Origin: Ferrovibrio sp041906005
GTDB lineage: Bacteria > Pseudomonadota > Alphaproteobacteria > Ferrovibrionales > Ferrovibrionaceae
DNA: 64,000 nucleotides
Direction: 5' to 3'
Assembly: GCF_041906005.1 (NCBI RefSeq)
Contig: NZ_JAYRJY010000001.1
Coordinates: 1,736,001 to 1,800,000, forward strand
The position numbers and the translations under genes are program-made. Below are positions 25,287 through 33,096 of this stretch, one piece after another (within the stretch, counting starts at the first letter, position 1; each line of letters begins with the position of its first letter). A model generated the notes under the pieces. It did not search any database and was not told the origin of the DNA. It was given only the letters and a program-made list of their open reading frames with translations.

Positions 25287-26507
25287 ATGGATCCTCAGGT
25301 CTTCACCCAGATCGCCCGCTGCATCGCCGATGCCTCGCTGGAAGGCGCCAGCGAGGGCGAGATGCTCGCCACCTTCTGCACCGGCCTGAACCGGGCCGGC
25401 ATTCCGGTCACGCGCGCCCTGCTCGGCGCCGACACCCTGCATCCCGTGCTGGCCGGCCGCATCTTCGGCTGGCACCGCGACCAGCCGGAAACCGTGCTGC
25501 ACGAATTCGGCCGCTCGGTCAGTGCCGAAGGCCAGCGCAAATGGCAGGAAAGCCCCTTCTATTACCTGGAGCAGAGCGGCGAGGCCGATTTGCGCGTGCG
25601 CATGCTGGGCATGAATGGCAGCTATCCGTTCCCCGTCATTGCCGACCTGGCCGCCGAAGGCTTCACCGATTACTTCGTCACCATGACACGCTTCGGCGAG
25701 CGCGCGGTGATCGGCCAGCTCGATTCCATCTATGCGTCCTGGAGCACCGATCACGCCGAGGGATACAGTGACAAGCAGATCGAGACGCTGAGGGCGCTGA
25801 TCCCGTTTGCGGCCGCCGCCATCCGTTCGGCCAGCGTGCGCCGCATCGCCGATACGCTGGCGGAAACCTATCTCGGCCGCAATGCCGCACGCCGGGTTTT
25901 GTCGGGCACCATCGGCCGCGGCGAGGCAGAACGGATCTCGGCCGCGTTATGGTTCAGCGATCTGCGCGGCTTCACCCGTCTGGTCGATACCGTTTCGCCC
26001 GAGCTGATCATGCCGCTGCTGAACGATTATGCCGGCGCCGCCGTAGCCGCCGTGCATGCCCATGACGGCGAGGTGCTGAAATTCATGGGCGACGGCGTGC
26101 TGGCCATATTCCGCGATGACGGGAATCTCGAGAATGCCTGCCGCGCCGCGTTGAACGCACTGAAATCCTGCACGAAGGAACTGCGCAGCGTGCGCAACCA
26201 GCGCGCCAACGCCGGCCTGCCGGTCACCGACATGTCGGTGGCCCTGCATGTGGGCGAGGTGCTGTATGGCAATTTCGGCGGCGAGGATCGACTGGATTTT
26301 ACCGTGGTCGGCCCGGCCGTGAACGAACTGTCGCGCATCTCGGGCATGGCCCGTTCCGTGGACCAGCCCGCGATCCTGTCGGCGGCATTCCGGGCGGCGG
26401 CCGGCGGCCTGCGCGAGGAATGCGTATCGCTCGGCCGCTATGCCCTGCGCGGCGTCGAGGCGCCGCAGGAACTCTTCACCCTCGATCCCGCCATGCTGCG
26501 GATCTGA
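25287..26507 (+). CDS. Class III adenylate/guanylate cyclase with N-terminal sensory region
   Basis: This 406-residue soluble cyclase should make cAMP or cGMP. The N-terminal half (1-200) has no transmembrane helix and looks like an unclassified sensory region seen with this cyclase type (MNGSYPFPVIADLAAEGFTDYFVTMTRFGER). The catalytic domain begins near 210. The metal-binding aspartates are in ALWFSDLRGFTRL and VLKFMGDGVLAIF. The base-selecting Lys lies in that second motif and the Asp in DRLDFTVVGPAVN, a pair typical of ATP-specific enzymes. NELSRI supplies the transition-state Asn and Arg. I use the ATG at 25287. The frame extends upstream into the tRNA. A bidirectional terminator follows at 26531. 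Confidence 0.9.
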   Translation: MDPQVFTQIARCIADASLEGASEGEMLATFCTGLNRAGIPVTRALLGADTLHPVLAGRIFGWHRDQPETVLHEFGRSVSAEGQRKWQESPFYYLEQSGEADLRVRMLGMNGSYPFPVIADLAAEGFTDYFVTMTRFGERAVIGQLDSIYASWSTDHAEGYSDKQIETLRALIPFAAAAIRSASVRRIADTLAETYLGRNAARRVLSGTIGRGEAERISAALWFSDLRGFTRLVDTVSPELIMPLLNDYAGAAVAAVHAHDGEVLKFMGDGVLAIFRDDGNLENACRAALNALKSCTKELRSVRNQRANAGLPVTDMSVALHVGEVLYGNFGGEDRLDFTVVGPAVNELSRISGMARSVDQPAILSAAFRAAAGGLREECVSLGRYALRGVEAPQELFTLDPAMLRI

Positions 26508-26530
26508 GCCGTAGAAAGCCAAAAAGAAAA

Positions 26531-26554
26531 CGGGCCCGGATAACTCCGGGCCCG
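26531..26554. terminator. Bidirectional intrinsic terminator between cyclase and RND pump genes
   Basis: A perfect 10-bp stem, CGGGCCCGGA/TCCGGGCCCG, with a TAAC loop lies between two convergent genes. It is preceded by AAAAAGAAAA (giving a U-run on the minus strand) and followed by a T-containing stretch on the plus strand. It probably ends both transcripts, more strongly the minus one. Confidence 0.8.
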
Positions 26555-26597
26555 CTGTCGTTTCGGTCCTGACCGGCTGTCTTGATCGCCAGACTTC

Positions 26598-29500
26598 TTA
26601 TTCGCCGGTCTGCGGCTCCACCGGCGGCACGGCGGCAGCCGTGCTGCGACGACGCACGAAGCCGCGCAACACCACATAGAAGACCGGCGTGAGGAACAGG
26701 CCCACCAGGGTCACACCGATCATGCCGGAGAACACCGCGGTGCCCAGCGAACGCCGCATCTCGGCACCGGCGCCCGAAGACACCACCAACGGCAGCACGC
26801 CAAGGATGAAGGCGAAGGCCGTCATCAGGATCGGCCGCAGGCGCAGGCGGCAGGCCTCGATCACCGCATCCACCGCGCTCTTGCCTTCATGCTCGATCTG
26901 GCGGGCGAATTCCACGATCAGGATCGCGTTTTTGGCCGCCAGGCCGATCAGCACCACAAGGCCGATCTGCACCAGCACGTTGTTATCGATGCCAGCAAGC
27001 CAGACGCCGAACAGGGCGAACAGCATGCTCATCGGCACGATCAGCATGATCGCCAGCGGCAGGACCCAGCTTTCATACTGGGCAGCCAGCGCCAAGAAGA
27101 CGAACACGATGGCCAGCACGAACACGAAGATCGCCGTGTTACCGGTCAGGCGTTCCTGCAGGGCGATTTCCGTCCACTCGAAACCCTGACCCGGCTGCAG
27201 CACCTGGCCGGCCAGTTGTTCCATGGCAGTCAGCGACTGGCCGGTGGAATAGCCCGGCGCGGTGTTGCCCTGCAGCGGTACCGACACATACATGTTGTAG
27301 CGCTGGATCAGGTCGGGCCCGGCTGTCTCTCGCAGCTCGACCAGGGTACCCATCGGCACCAGGTCGCCGCTGGCGGAACGCACCTTCAGACGCTGGATAT
27401 CCTCCTTGGTGAGGCGGAAGCCGGCATCGGCCTGGGCGCGCACCTGGAAGACACGGCCAAAGGCATTGAAGTCGTTCACATAGGCGGAACCGAGATTCAC
27501 CTGCAATGTCTCGAACACATTGGCCAGCGGCACGTTCAGCATCTGTGCCTTCACGCGGTCGATCTCGAGGAAGACCTGGGGCGACGAGGCCGAGAAGGTG
27601 GTGAACACGCCGGTGACACCCGGGGTCTGCATGGCCCGGCCCATCATCTGATAGGCCGCCGCCAGGAGCGGCCGGACATCATCGCCGGCGCGGTTCTGCA
27701 ACTGCATCTTGAAACCGCCGCCCGAACCGATGCCGGGCACGGCCGGCGGAGGGATGGCGATAACGAAGGCCTCTTCAATCGCCTGCAACCGGCCGATCAT
27801 CTGGCCGACGATGGCATCCGAGGTCAGACCCTTGGCCAGACGTTCCTCGAAAGGCTCAAACGGCGTGAACATCACCGAGGCATTGTTGGAGTTCGTGAAG
27901 GTCGCGCCGTTGAAACCGGGGATCGCCACGATGTGGGCCACGCCCGGGGTGCTCTCGATCAGCTTGGTGGCCTTCTGCGTCACCTCGTCGGTGCGGCTCA
28001 GGGACGCGCCATCGGGAAGCTGGATGACGACGATGGCATAGCCGCGATCCAGCGGGGGGATGAAACCCTGCGGCACCTTGTAGAACATGAAGCCGGTCGC
28101 GGCGACCAGCAGGCCGTAGACACCCAGCATCACCACCCGGCGCCGCACGATGCGGCCTACCGAACGGCCATAACTGCTACCCATGCGGTCGAACCCAGTA
28201 TTGAACTTGTCGGCCGCAATCTGCAGCCAGCGCAATGGCGGGAAGGCCGGGCTGTGGTGTTCGCTCTTTTCATGCCGGCGCAGCAGGATGGCGCCCAGAG
28301 CCGGCGACAGCGTGAGCGAGTTGAAAGCCGAGATGATAGTGGCGGCCGCGATGGTCAATGCGAACTGCTTGTAGAACTGGCCGGAAATGCCAGGAATGAA
28401 GGCAGTGGGGATGAACACCGCCGACAGCACCACGGCAATGGCGACCACCGCCGTTCCCACCTCGTCCATGGTTTCATGCGCGGCATCGCGCGGGCTCATG
28501 CCCAATGCGATATTGCGCTCGATATTCTCCACCACCACGATGGCGTCGTCGACCACGATGCCGATGGCCAGCACCAGGCCAAACAGGCTGAGCACGTTGA
28601 GCGTGAAACCAAAGCCCGCCATCACCGCGAAGGTACCGATCAGCGACACCGGGATGGCGAGGATCGGAATCAGTGCCGCCCGCCAGTTCTGCAGGAAGAC
28701 CAGCACCACCAGCGCGACCAGGATGATCGCCTCGATCAGGGTCTTGTAGACCTCGTCCACCGACTGGGCAACGAATTCGGTCGGGTTGTAGATGATGGTA
28801 TATTCCAGGCCGGGCGGGAAATCCTTCTTCAGCTCCTCCATTTTCGCGATCACCTCTTCCGAGGTAGCAAGCGCGTTGGTGCCGGGGCGCTGGAATACGC
28901 CCATCGCCACGGCGGTCTGTCCATCGAGATAGCTGCGGCTGGTGTAATCCTTGCCGCCCATCTCGACGCGGGCCACATCTTCCAATTGCACGATACGGCC
29001 ATCAGTGCCGCTCTTGACGATCACGTTGCGGAACTGCCGCACGTCATCGAAACGGCCCTGCGTTGTCACCATGACTTGCAGCGGGTTGCTGTCAGGCGCC
29101 GGCTGCTGGCCCAGCGCGCCGCCGGAAACCTGCACGTTCTGCGCCTGCAACGCGGCCACCACATCGGAACCCGAGAGCCCGTAGGCGGACAGCCGGGTTG
29201 GGTCGAGCCAGATGCGGATGGCGTATTCGCTGCCGCCGAACACGGTCACGTTGCCAACGCCATCCAGCCGCAGAAGCTGCTCGCGGATGCGCAGGTTCAT
29301 GTAGTTGGCGATGTAAAGCTCGTCGTAGCGCTTGTCGGGCGAAAGCAGGTGCACGACCATCAAAAAGTCGCCGGCCTGCTTGCGCGTAGTGATGCCCTGA
29401 CGGCGCACTTCCTCAGGAAGACGCGGTTCGGCAATGGAAACGCGGTTCTGCACCTGCACCTGGGCGTCGTCCAGATTGGTGCCCGGGCGGAAAGTGACGG

Positions 29501-29777
29501 TGAGCTGCATCACGCCGGCCGCCGTCGAGTAGGACGACATGTACAGCATGTTTTCCACGCCGTTGATTTCCTGCTCGATCGGCGTGGCCACGGTGCGCGC
29601 CACCGTCTCGGCATCGGCGCCGGGATAACTGGCGGTCACGTTGATCTGCGGGGGTGCGATTTCCGGATATTCGCTGATCGGCAATTGGGTATAGGCGATC
29701 GCGCCGACAATCACCGTCACGATGGAAATGACGGCGGCAAAAATCGGCCGGTCGACGAAGAAATGTCCAAACTTCAT
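26598..29777 (-). CDS. RND multidrug efflux transporter, AcrB/MexB type
   Basis: This 1059-residue inner-membrane proton-driven pump is full length for the HAE1 family. It starts MKFGHFFVDRPIFAAVISIVTVIVGAIAYTQLPISEYPEIAPP, the typical first helix. The proton-relay aspartates are in GLVLAIGIVVDDAIVVVENIERN in the fourth helix. The second helix bundle (FVLAIVFVFLALAAQYESWVLPLAIM and following helices) and the Lys-containing GLAAKNAILIVEFARQ are intact. The porter and docking domains lie between. It is encoded 30 bases after the adaptor gene, in one operon, and no outer-membrane factor gene is adjacent. Likely substrates are hydrophobic drugs, dyes or detergents. Confidence 0.95.
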   Translation of the reverse strand: MKFGHFFVDRPIFAAVISIVTVIVGAIAYTQLPISEYPEIAPPQINVTASYPGADAETVARTVATPIEQEINGVENMLYMSSYSTAAGVMQLTVTFRPGTNLDDAQVQVQNRVSIAEPRLPEEVRRQGITTRKQAGDFLMVVHLLSPDKRYDELYIANYMNLRIREQLLRLDGVGNVTVFGGSEYAIRIWLDPTRLSAYGLSGSDVVAALQAQNVQVSGGALGQQPAPDSNPLQVMVTTQGRFDDVRQFRNVIVKSGTDGRIVQLEDVARVEMGGKDYTSRSYLDGQTAVAMGVFQRPGTNALATSEEVIAKMEELKKDFPPGLEYTIIYNPTEFVAQSVDEVYKTLIEAIILVALVVLVFLQNWRAALIPILAIPVSLIGTFAVMAGFGFTLNVLSLFGLVLAIGIVVDDAIVVVENIERNIALGMSPRDAAHETMDEVGTAVVAIAVVLSAVFIPTAFIPGISGQFYKQFALTIAAATIISAFNSLTLSPALGAILLRRHEKSEHHSPAFPPLRWLQIAADKFNTGFDRMGSSYGRSVGRIVRRRVVMLGVYGLLVAATGFMFYKVPQGFIPPLDRGYAIVVIQLPDGASLSRTDEVTQKATKLIESTPGVAHIVAIPGFNGATFTNSNNASVMFTPFEPFEERLAKGLTSDAIVGQMIGRLQAIEEAFVIAIPPPAVPGIGSGGGFKMQLQNRAGDDVRPLLAAAYQMMGRAMQTPGVTGVFTTFSASSPQVFLEIDRVKAQMLNVPLANVFETLQVNLGSAYVNDFNAFGRVFQVRAQADAGFRLTKEDIQRLKVRSASGDLVPMGTLVELRETAGPDLIQRYNMYVSVPLQGNTAPGYSTGQSLTAMEQLAGQVLQPGQGFEWTEIALQERLTGNTAIFVFVLAIVFVFLALAAQYESWVLPLAIMLIVPMSMLFALFGVWLAGIDNNVLVQIGLVVLIGLAAKNAILIVEFARQIEHEGKSAVDAVIEACRLRLRPILMTAFAFILGVLPLVVSSGAGAEMRRSLGTAVFSGMIGVTLVGLFLTPVFYVVLRGFVRRRSTAAAVPPVEPQTGE

Positions 29778-29807
29778 GGCTGCCTCGCGGCGTAAGCGGA
29801 AAAGGGA

Positions 29808-31019
29808 TTACTTCGACGCACCCTGCGGAGCACCCGCCTGGGCGCCCGGCTGCGGCAACGCCAGCAGCCCCTGCCAAACCGGTGGCAGGGTTACCGGCTG
29901 CGGCGTCACGCGGCCACCGCCCAGACGCACGCGCTGCAGGCCATTGATGACGACCGTTTCATCGCCCTTCAGGCCCTCGCGGATGATGCGATAGCTGTCG
30001 GTGCGCGAACCCAGCTTCACCGGCCGCTGCTGCACGGCACCCTCGGCGCCGACGACATAGACATAGCGGCGATCGAGGTCGGTCAGGATCGCCTCATCGG
30101 GCAGCAGAACGGCCTGGTATTCCGGGCTGCCCGGCACGGCGATGCGGCCGAACAGGCCCGGCGTGAGGAACAGGTCCTTATTCTCAAACACGGCGCGCAG
30201 TCGCATGGTGCCTGTGGCGGCATCGATGCGGTTGTCGGTGAAATCAAGTTTGCCCTTGTGGGTGAAGCTCTTCTCGTCGGAAAGCTGCACGGCCACCGCC
30301 AGGCCCTTTCCGTTGCCATTCCCACCATTCTGCTTGGCGATCCGCTGGTAGGCCAGGTACGAGCGCTCGTCGATGTCGAAATAGAAATGCACCGGGTCGA
30401 GTTGCACGATGGTGGTCAGCAGCGTCTCGTTCTCGCGCACCAGGTTGCCCTCGGTGACCAGCTTGCGCGAGATGCGACCGGCGATCGGCGCGCGGATTTC
30501 GGTGAAGCTCAGGTTCAGCCGCGCGGTCTCCAGGGCTGCGCGGGCGCCGGCGATGTTGGCCTGAGCAGCCAGGAAGGTCTGGCGACGCTGGTCCAGCGTG
30601 GCGGCCGCAGCAGCACCGGTCTGGGCCAGGCGCTGGTAGCGTTCGTATTCCACCTTGGCCAGGTCGAATTCGGTCTGGCGGGTGTTGAGGGTGGCCTGGG
30701 CCTGATTGAAGCTTGCCTGATAGGTGCGACGGTCGATGGTGAACAGCAGGTCGCCCTGGTTCACCGTGGCGCCATCCTGGAAATGCACGGTATCGAGATA
30801 ACCGCTGACACGGGCGCGGACTTCCACGGCGCCGACGGCATCGAAGCGACCGGTATATTCGTCCATCTCCACGATGGGCTTGACCACCGGCTTGGCTACC
30901 GTCACCGGCGGCGGTCCGCCGGGGCCGCCCTGAGCCTGCGCGGCAGCTGCCGTAAGGGAAAGACAGAACAAAACAGCGGCGGCCAGTGGGCCGCTGAGAC
31001 GCAAGGAACGCACCGACAT
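29808..31019 (-). CDS. RND efflux periplasmic adaptor, AcrA type
   Basis: This 403-residue membrane-fusion protein has a signal peptide (LRLSGPLAAAVLFCLSLTAAAAQAQ) followed by a Gly/Pro linker. The lipoyl halves are EYTGRFDAVGAVEVRARVSGYLDTVHFQDGATVNQGDLLFTID and the later TEIRAPIAGRISRKLVTEGNLV, around a helical hairpin. Beta-barrel and membrane-proximal domains follow. No lipobox cysteine is seen at the cleavage site, so the anchoring differs from E. coli AcrA. I use the ATG at 31019, with GGGGG as Shine-Dalgarno. The frame reaches 31079 without conserved sequence. No local repressor gene accompanies the operon. An inverted repeat at 31154-31179 upstream may be a control site. Confidence 0.94.
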   Translation of the reverse strand: MSVRSLRLSGPLAAAVLFCLSLTAAAAQAQGGPGGPPPVTVAKPVVKPIVEMDEYTGRFDAVGAVEVRARVSGYLDTVHFQDGATVNQGDLLFTIDRRTYQASFNQAQATLNTRQTEFDLAKVEYERYQRLAQTGAAAAATLDQRRQTFLAAQANIAGARAALETARLNLSFTEIRAPIAGRISRKLVTEGNLVRENETLLTTIVQLDPVHFYFDIDERSYLAYQRIAKQNGGNGNGKGLAVAVQLSDEKSFTHKGKLDFTDNRIDAATGTMRLRAVFENKDLFLTPGLFGRIAVPGSPEYQAVLLPDEAILTDLDRRYVYVVGAEGAVQQRPVKLGSRTDSYRIIREGLKGDETVVINGLQRVRLGGGRVTPQPVTLPPVWQGLLALPQPGAQAGAPQGASK

Positions 31020-31153
31020 CGGGAACCCCCGGTTTTTTTGCATGCGCGAAGAAGTAAAGGGCGCAAATAGTATGGACAAGCTAAAGCTGCGGCCCGCTCT
31101 GTGATCAATGCCACGAAAACTTTACGCGGCGGCACCTTAGCGGCAGTTGAAAC

Positions 31154-31179
31154 AGGGTGCCTGTAATAAATTGCACCCT
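31154..31179. promoter_or_regulatory. Inverted repeat in the acrA-hemJ gap
   Basis: AGGGTGC and GCACCCT form a 7-bp inverted repeat around a 12-base AT-rich centre (CTGTAATAAATT), 135 bases upstream of the acrA-like start. No T-run follows, so it looks like an operator or leader hairpin rather than a terminator. Both acrA and hemJ read away to the left, so it could also mark the end of the hemJ transcript. Confidence 0.35.
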
Positions 31180-31289
31180 TCCTTTATCACGCCGGTAATC
31201 GGTGAATCCCGCGATTGCCTGTTAAATATAGCACATATCAGGAACAACAGTCCGTCGCAAGAGCTTGTCGGCCGATGGAAACCAAGCGA

Positions 31290-31715
31290 TCAGAATGGCT
31301 TGACGATCACCAGAATCACGATGCCGATCATCAGTAAGGTCGGCACTTCGTTGATGAAGCGGTAGAAACGCTGGCTGTGCCGGTTGCGGTCGGCGGCAAA
31401 GTCGCGCTGCCAATGTACCAGCCCGCCATGAGCCCCCTGCATGCCAAGCACCAGCACCACCTTGGCCCAAAACCACGGCTGGTCCCAATGGTGGCCCAGC
31501 CAAGCGATGGAGAGACCGAAAATCCAGGTAGCTCCCATGGCCGGATTGATGATGGCTTTCAGCAGGCGGCGTTCCATCACCTTGAAGGTTTCGGATTCCT
31601 TCGAACCCGGTGTCGCCTCGCAGTGATAGACATAGAGCCGCGGCAGATAGAGCATGCCGGCCATCCAGGCGATCACCGATATGACATGCAGGGCTTTCAG
31701 CCAGTCGTAGAGCAT
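31290..31715 (-). CDS. hemJ: Protoporphyrinogen IX oxidase HemJ
   Basis: HemJ (141 aa) oxidises protoporphyrinogen IX to protoporphyrin IX in the membrane. It replaces HemG or HemY in most alphaproteobacteria. Four membrane helices are visible, the first being LYDWLKALHVISVIAWMAGMLYLPRLYVYH with the conserved His (LHV) and the PRLYVYH motif. KAIINPAMGATWIFGLSIAWLG and FWAKVVLVLGMQGAHGGLVHW contain the conserved Lys and His, and RFINEVPTLLMIGIVILVIVKPF ends the protein. I chose the ATG at 31715. The frame continues into the MarR gene without conserved sequence. The substrate of ferrochelatase (33097) is its product, and hemE is nearby. Confidence 0.93.
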   Translation of the reverse strand: MLYDWLKALHVISVIAWMAGMLYLPRLYVYHCEATPGSKESETFKVMERRLLKAIINPAMGATWIFGLSIAWLGHHWDQPWFWAKVVLVLGMQGAHGGLVHWQRDFAADRNRHSQRFYRFINEVPTLLMIGIVILVIVKPF

Positions 31716-31737
31716 GCGCCTGCTTAACTCCGGGCGC

Positions 31738-32280
31738 TCAGACCCGCAAGTCTGACGGCTGCGGCTCGCCACAAGCCCCGTCCACCGGACAGCCATTGCG
31801 GAAACACGGGCCGGCATCGCAATAGCGGCAGACGGCATGGGCCTCGCGCCGCGAGACCGGCAGATGGCCCAGAATCTTGCGCAGCAATCCATCGAACTGC
31901 TTTCGCTCGGTCGCGCTCAAGTTTTCCAGCAACGCCTGCAGCCGGCGCTGGCGCTGGTTGAGGATGTCACGCCGCCGCTGCCGTCCCAGCGGCGTGAGTT
32001 TCAGCGCCATGGTGCGCCCGTCTTCGGCCGAAGGCGTCTTTTCCACCAGATCTTCCGCCACCAACCGCTCGACCAGCCGCACCGTGCCCGGATGGGTAAG
32101 TCCCAGCACCTCGGCCAGCTTGCCGATGGAAAGGCCGGGCAGGATGCCAATGGTGGTGAGCGCCGCACCGGCCTGGCCGCCATGCTCGCCAGCGGCATCG
32201 ACGCCGTCGCGGATGCGATCCGTGACGGCAACGCCCAGGGCGCCCAGCAGATTGACGGTGGTGTCTTCGCGCAATGCCAT
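31738..32280 (-). CDS. MarR-family regulator with Cys-rich C-terminal tail
   Basis: This 180-residue regulator has a MarR winged helix at residues 40-125 (AALTTIGILPGLSIGKLAEVLGLTHPGTVRLVERLVAEDLVEKTPSAEDGRTMALKLTPLGRQ). The DxR wing motif (AEDGRTMAL) is intact. After the dimerisation helix a tail HAVCRYCDAGPCFRNGCPVDGACG contains five cysteines in about 20 residues, a pattern suited to binding iron, zinc or an Fe-S cluster or to sensing redox. It lies 22 bases upstream of hemJ on the same strand, and it is divergent from a thioesterase across a long inverted repeat (32372-32413). It probably represses both itself and the thioesterase. The link to heme or iron is inference. Confidence 0.85.
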   Translation of the reverse strand: MALREDTTVNLLGALGVAVTDRIRDGVDAAGEHGGQAGAALTTIGILPGLSIGKLAEVLGLTHPGTVRLVERLVAEDLVEKTPSAEDGRTMALKLTPLGRQRRRDILNQRQRRLQALLENLSATERKQFDGLLRKILGHLPVSRREAHAVCRYCDAGPCFRNGCPVDGACGEPQPSDLRV

Positions 32281-32371
32281 GGCTTTCTCCGCGGAAATCC
32301 TGCCGGCCTTTACCTGGCCGGATTTAAGGCTGCCGTCCGGTGGGGGTCAATGCGAAAAGGCCGGTTGACGA

Positions 32372-32413
32372 AAATATGTATGAGTAATATATATGAGTGA
32401 GTCATACATATTT
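32372..32413. promoter_or_regulatory. Long inverted repeat, probable MarR operator
   Basis: AAATATGTATGA (32372-32383) and TCATACATATTT (32402-32413) are perfect 12-bp inverted arms around an 18-base AT-rich centre containing TATGAGTAATATATATGAG. It lies in the 147-base gap between the divergent marR-like gene and the thioesterase gene, and ends 14 bases before the thioesterase ATG. Its symmetry, AT content and place suit a repressor site covering both promoters. It could also act as a leader hairpin. Confidence 0.65.
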
Positions 32414-32427
32414 CAAGGGCCGGTGCC

Positions 32428-32868
32428 ATGCAGCGTGATGACGTTCCCTTCCTGTATCCCTACCGGGTCCGCTGGGCCGACCTGGACCCGCAGGACATCG
32501 TGTTCAATCCGAATTACTTCGTGTTTTTCGACAGCGCCGCCAACGAATACCTGCGCGCCGTCGGCTACAGCCTGCGCTCAGGGATGGCCAATGATGGCGC
32601 CGATATCCTGGCGGTGAAAACCGAAGCCGAGTTTCGCAGTTCCGCCCGGCTGGACGATGACCTCGAGATCGGGGTCGCGGTGCCGCATATCGGCCGCACC
32701 AGTTTCCAGTTTGCCTTCCCCGTCTGGCGCGGGGACGAGTTGCTGGTGCTGGGCCGCATCACCTATGTCGCCGTTGGACTGGCCAGCCGGCGACCGATAC
32801 CAGTGCCGCCTGCCTTCATCGCCGCCATACGCGACTTTGAAAAGACCATGCAACCCGTGGAGGCCTGA
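32428..32868 (+). CDS. Hotdog-fold acyl-CoA thioesterase (4-hydroxybenzoyl-CoA thioesterase-like)
   Basis: This 146-residue cytoplasmic protein has a single hotdog domain. The signature VRWADLDPQDIVFNPNYFVFFDSAANEYLRAVG (residues 14-46) has the catalytic Asp region of the YbgC/FcbC group. EAEFRSSARLDDDLEIGVAVPHIGRTSFQFAFPVWRG supplies the central sheet. In place of the usual HxNN the sequence reads FNPNYF, as in related thioesterases. It should hydrolyse an acyl-CoA of unknown chain. It is divergent from the marR-like gene and probably under its control. The DUF1127 gene follows 1 base after its stop. Confidence 0.82.
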   Translation: MQRDDVPFLYPYRVRWADLDPQDIVFNPNYFVFFDSAANEYLRAVGYSLRSGMANDGADILAVKTEAEFRSSARLDDDLEIGVAVPHIGRTSFQFAFPVWRGDELLVLGRITYVAVGLASRRPIPVPPAFIAAIRDFEKTMQPVEA

Positions 32869-32869
32869 G

Positions 32870-33091
32870 ATGACCTGCAGCGATATGCTCTCCATGCCGC
32901 TATCACACGATAGACGCTCTGGAATAATCAAACTCCGGTTCAATCGTCTGGTTGCCCTGCTGCGCTGCTGGCAGCGCCGAACACGTGAGCGGCGCCAGCT
33001 TGCCGCCATGGGCAGCCTGGCCTGGCGCGATCTGGGCCTGAGCGACGTGGATGTGCGGCGCGAGGTGAACAAGCCATTCTGGCGAGACTGA
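32870..33091 (+). CDS. DUF1127 domain small basic protein
   Basis: This 73-residue protein has the arginine-rich DUF1127 domain at its C-terminus: RCWQRRTRERRQLAAMGSLAWRDLGLSDVDVRREVNKPFW. Small DUF1127 proteins in other alphaproteobacteria (for example CcaF1 of Rhodobacter) bind RNA and affect sRNA turnover or phosphate and carbon metabolism. The N-terminal 30 residues are not conserved to my eye. It starts at the ATG at 32870, right after the thioesterase stop, and is probably co-transcribed with it. The stop lies 5 bases from the convergent hemH. Confidence 0.8.
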   Translation: MTCSDMLSMPLSHDRRSGIIKLRFNRLVALLRCWQRRTRERRQLAAMGSLAWRDLGLSDVDVRREVNKPFWRD

Positions 33092-33096
33092 ATACC

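Noticed and set aside
26889..29795. Very long plus-strand ORF (968 codons) antisense to the RND pump gene
   Set aside because: Its translation is rich in His, Arg, Gly and Gln with no domain, and the minus strand encodes an unambiguous AcrB. High-GC genes commonly give such antisense frames.
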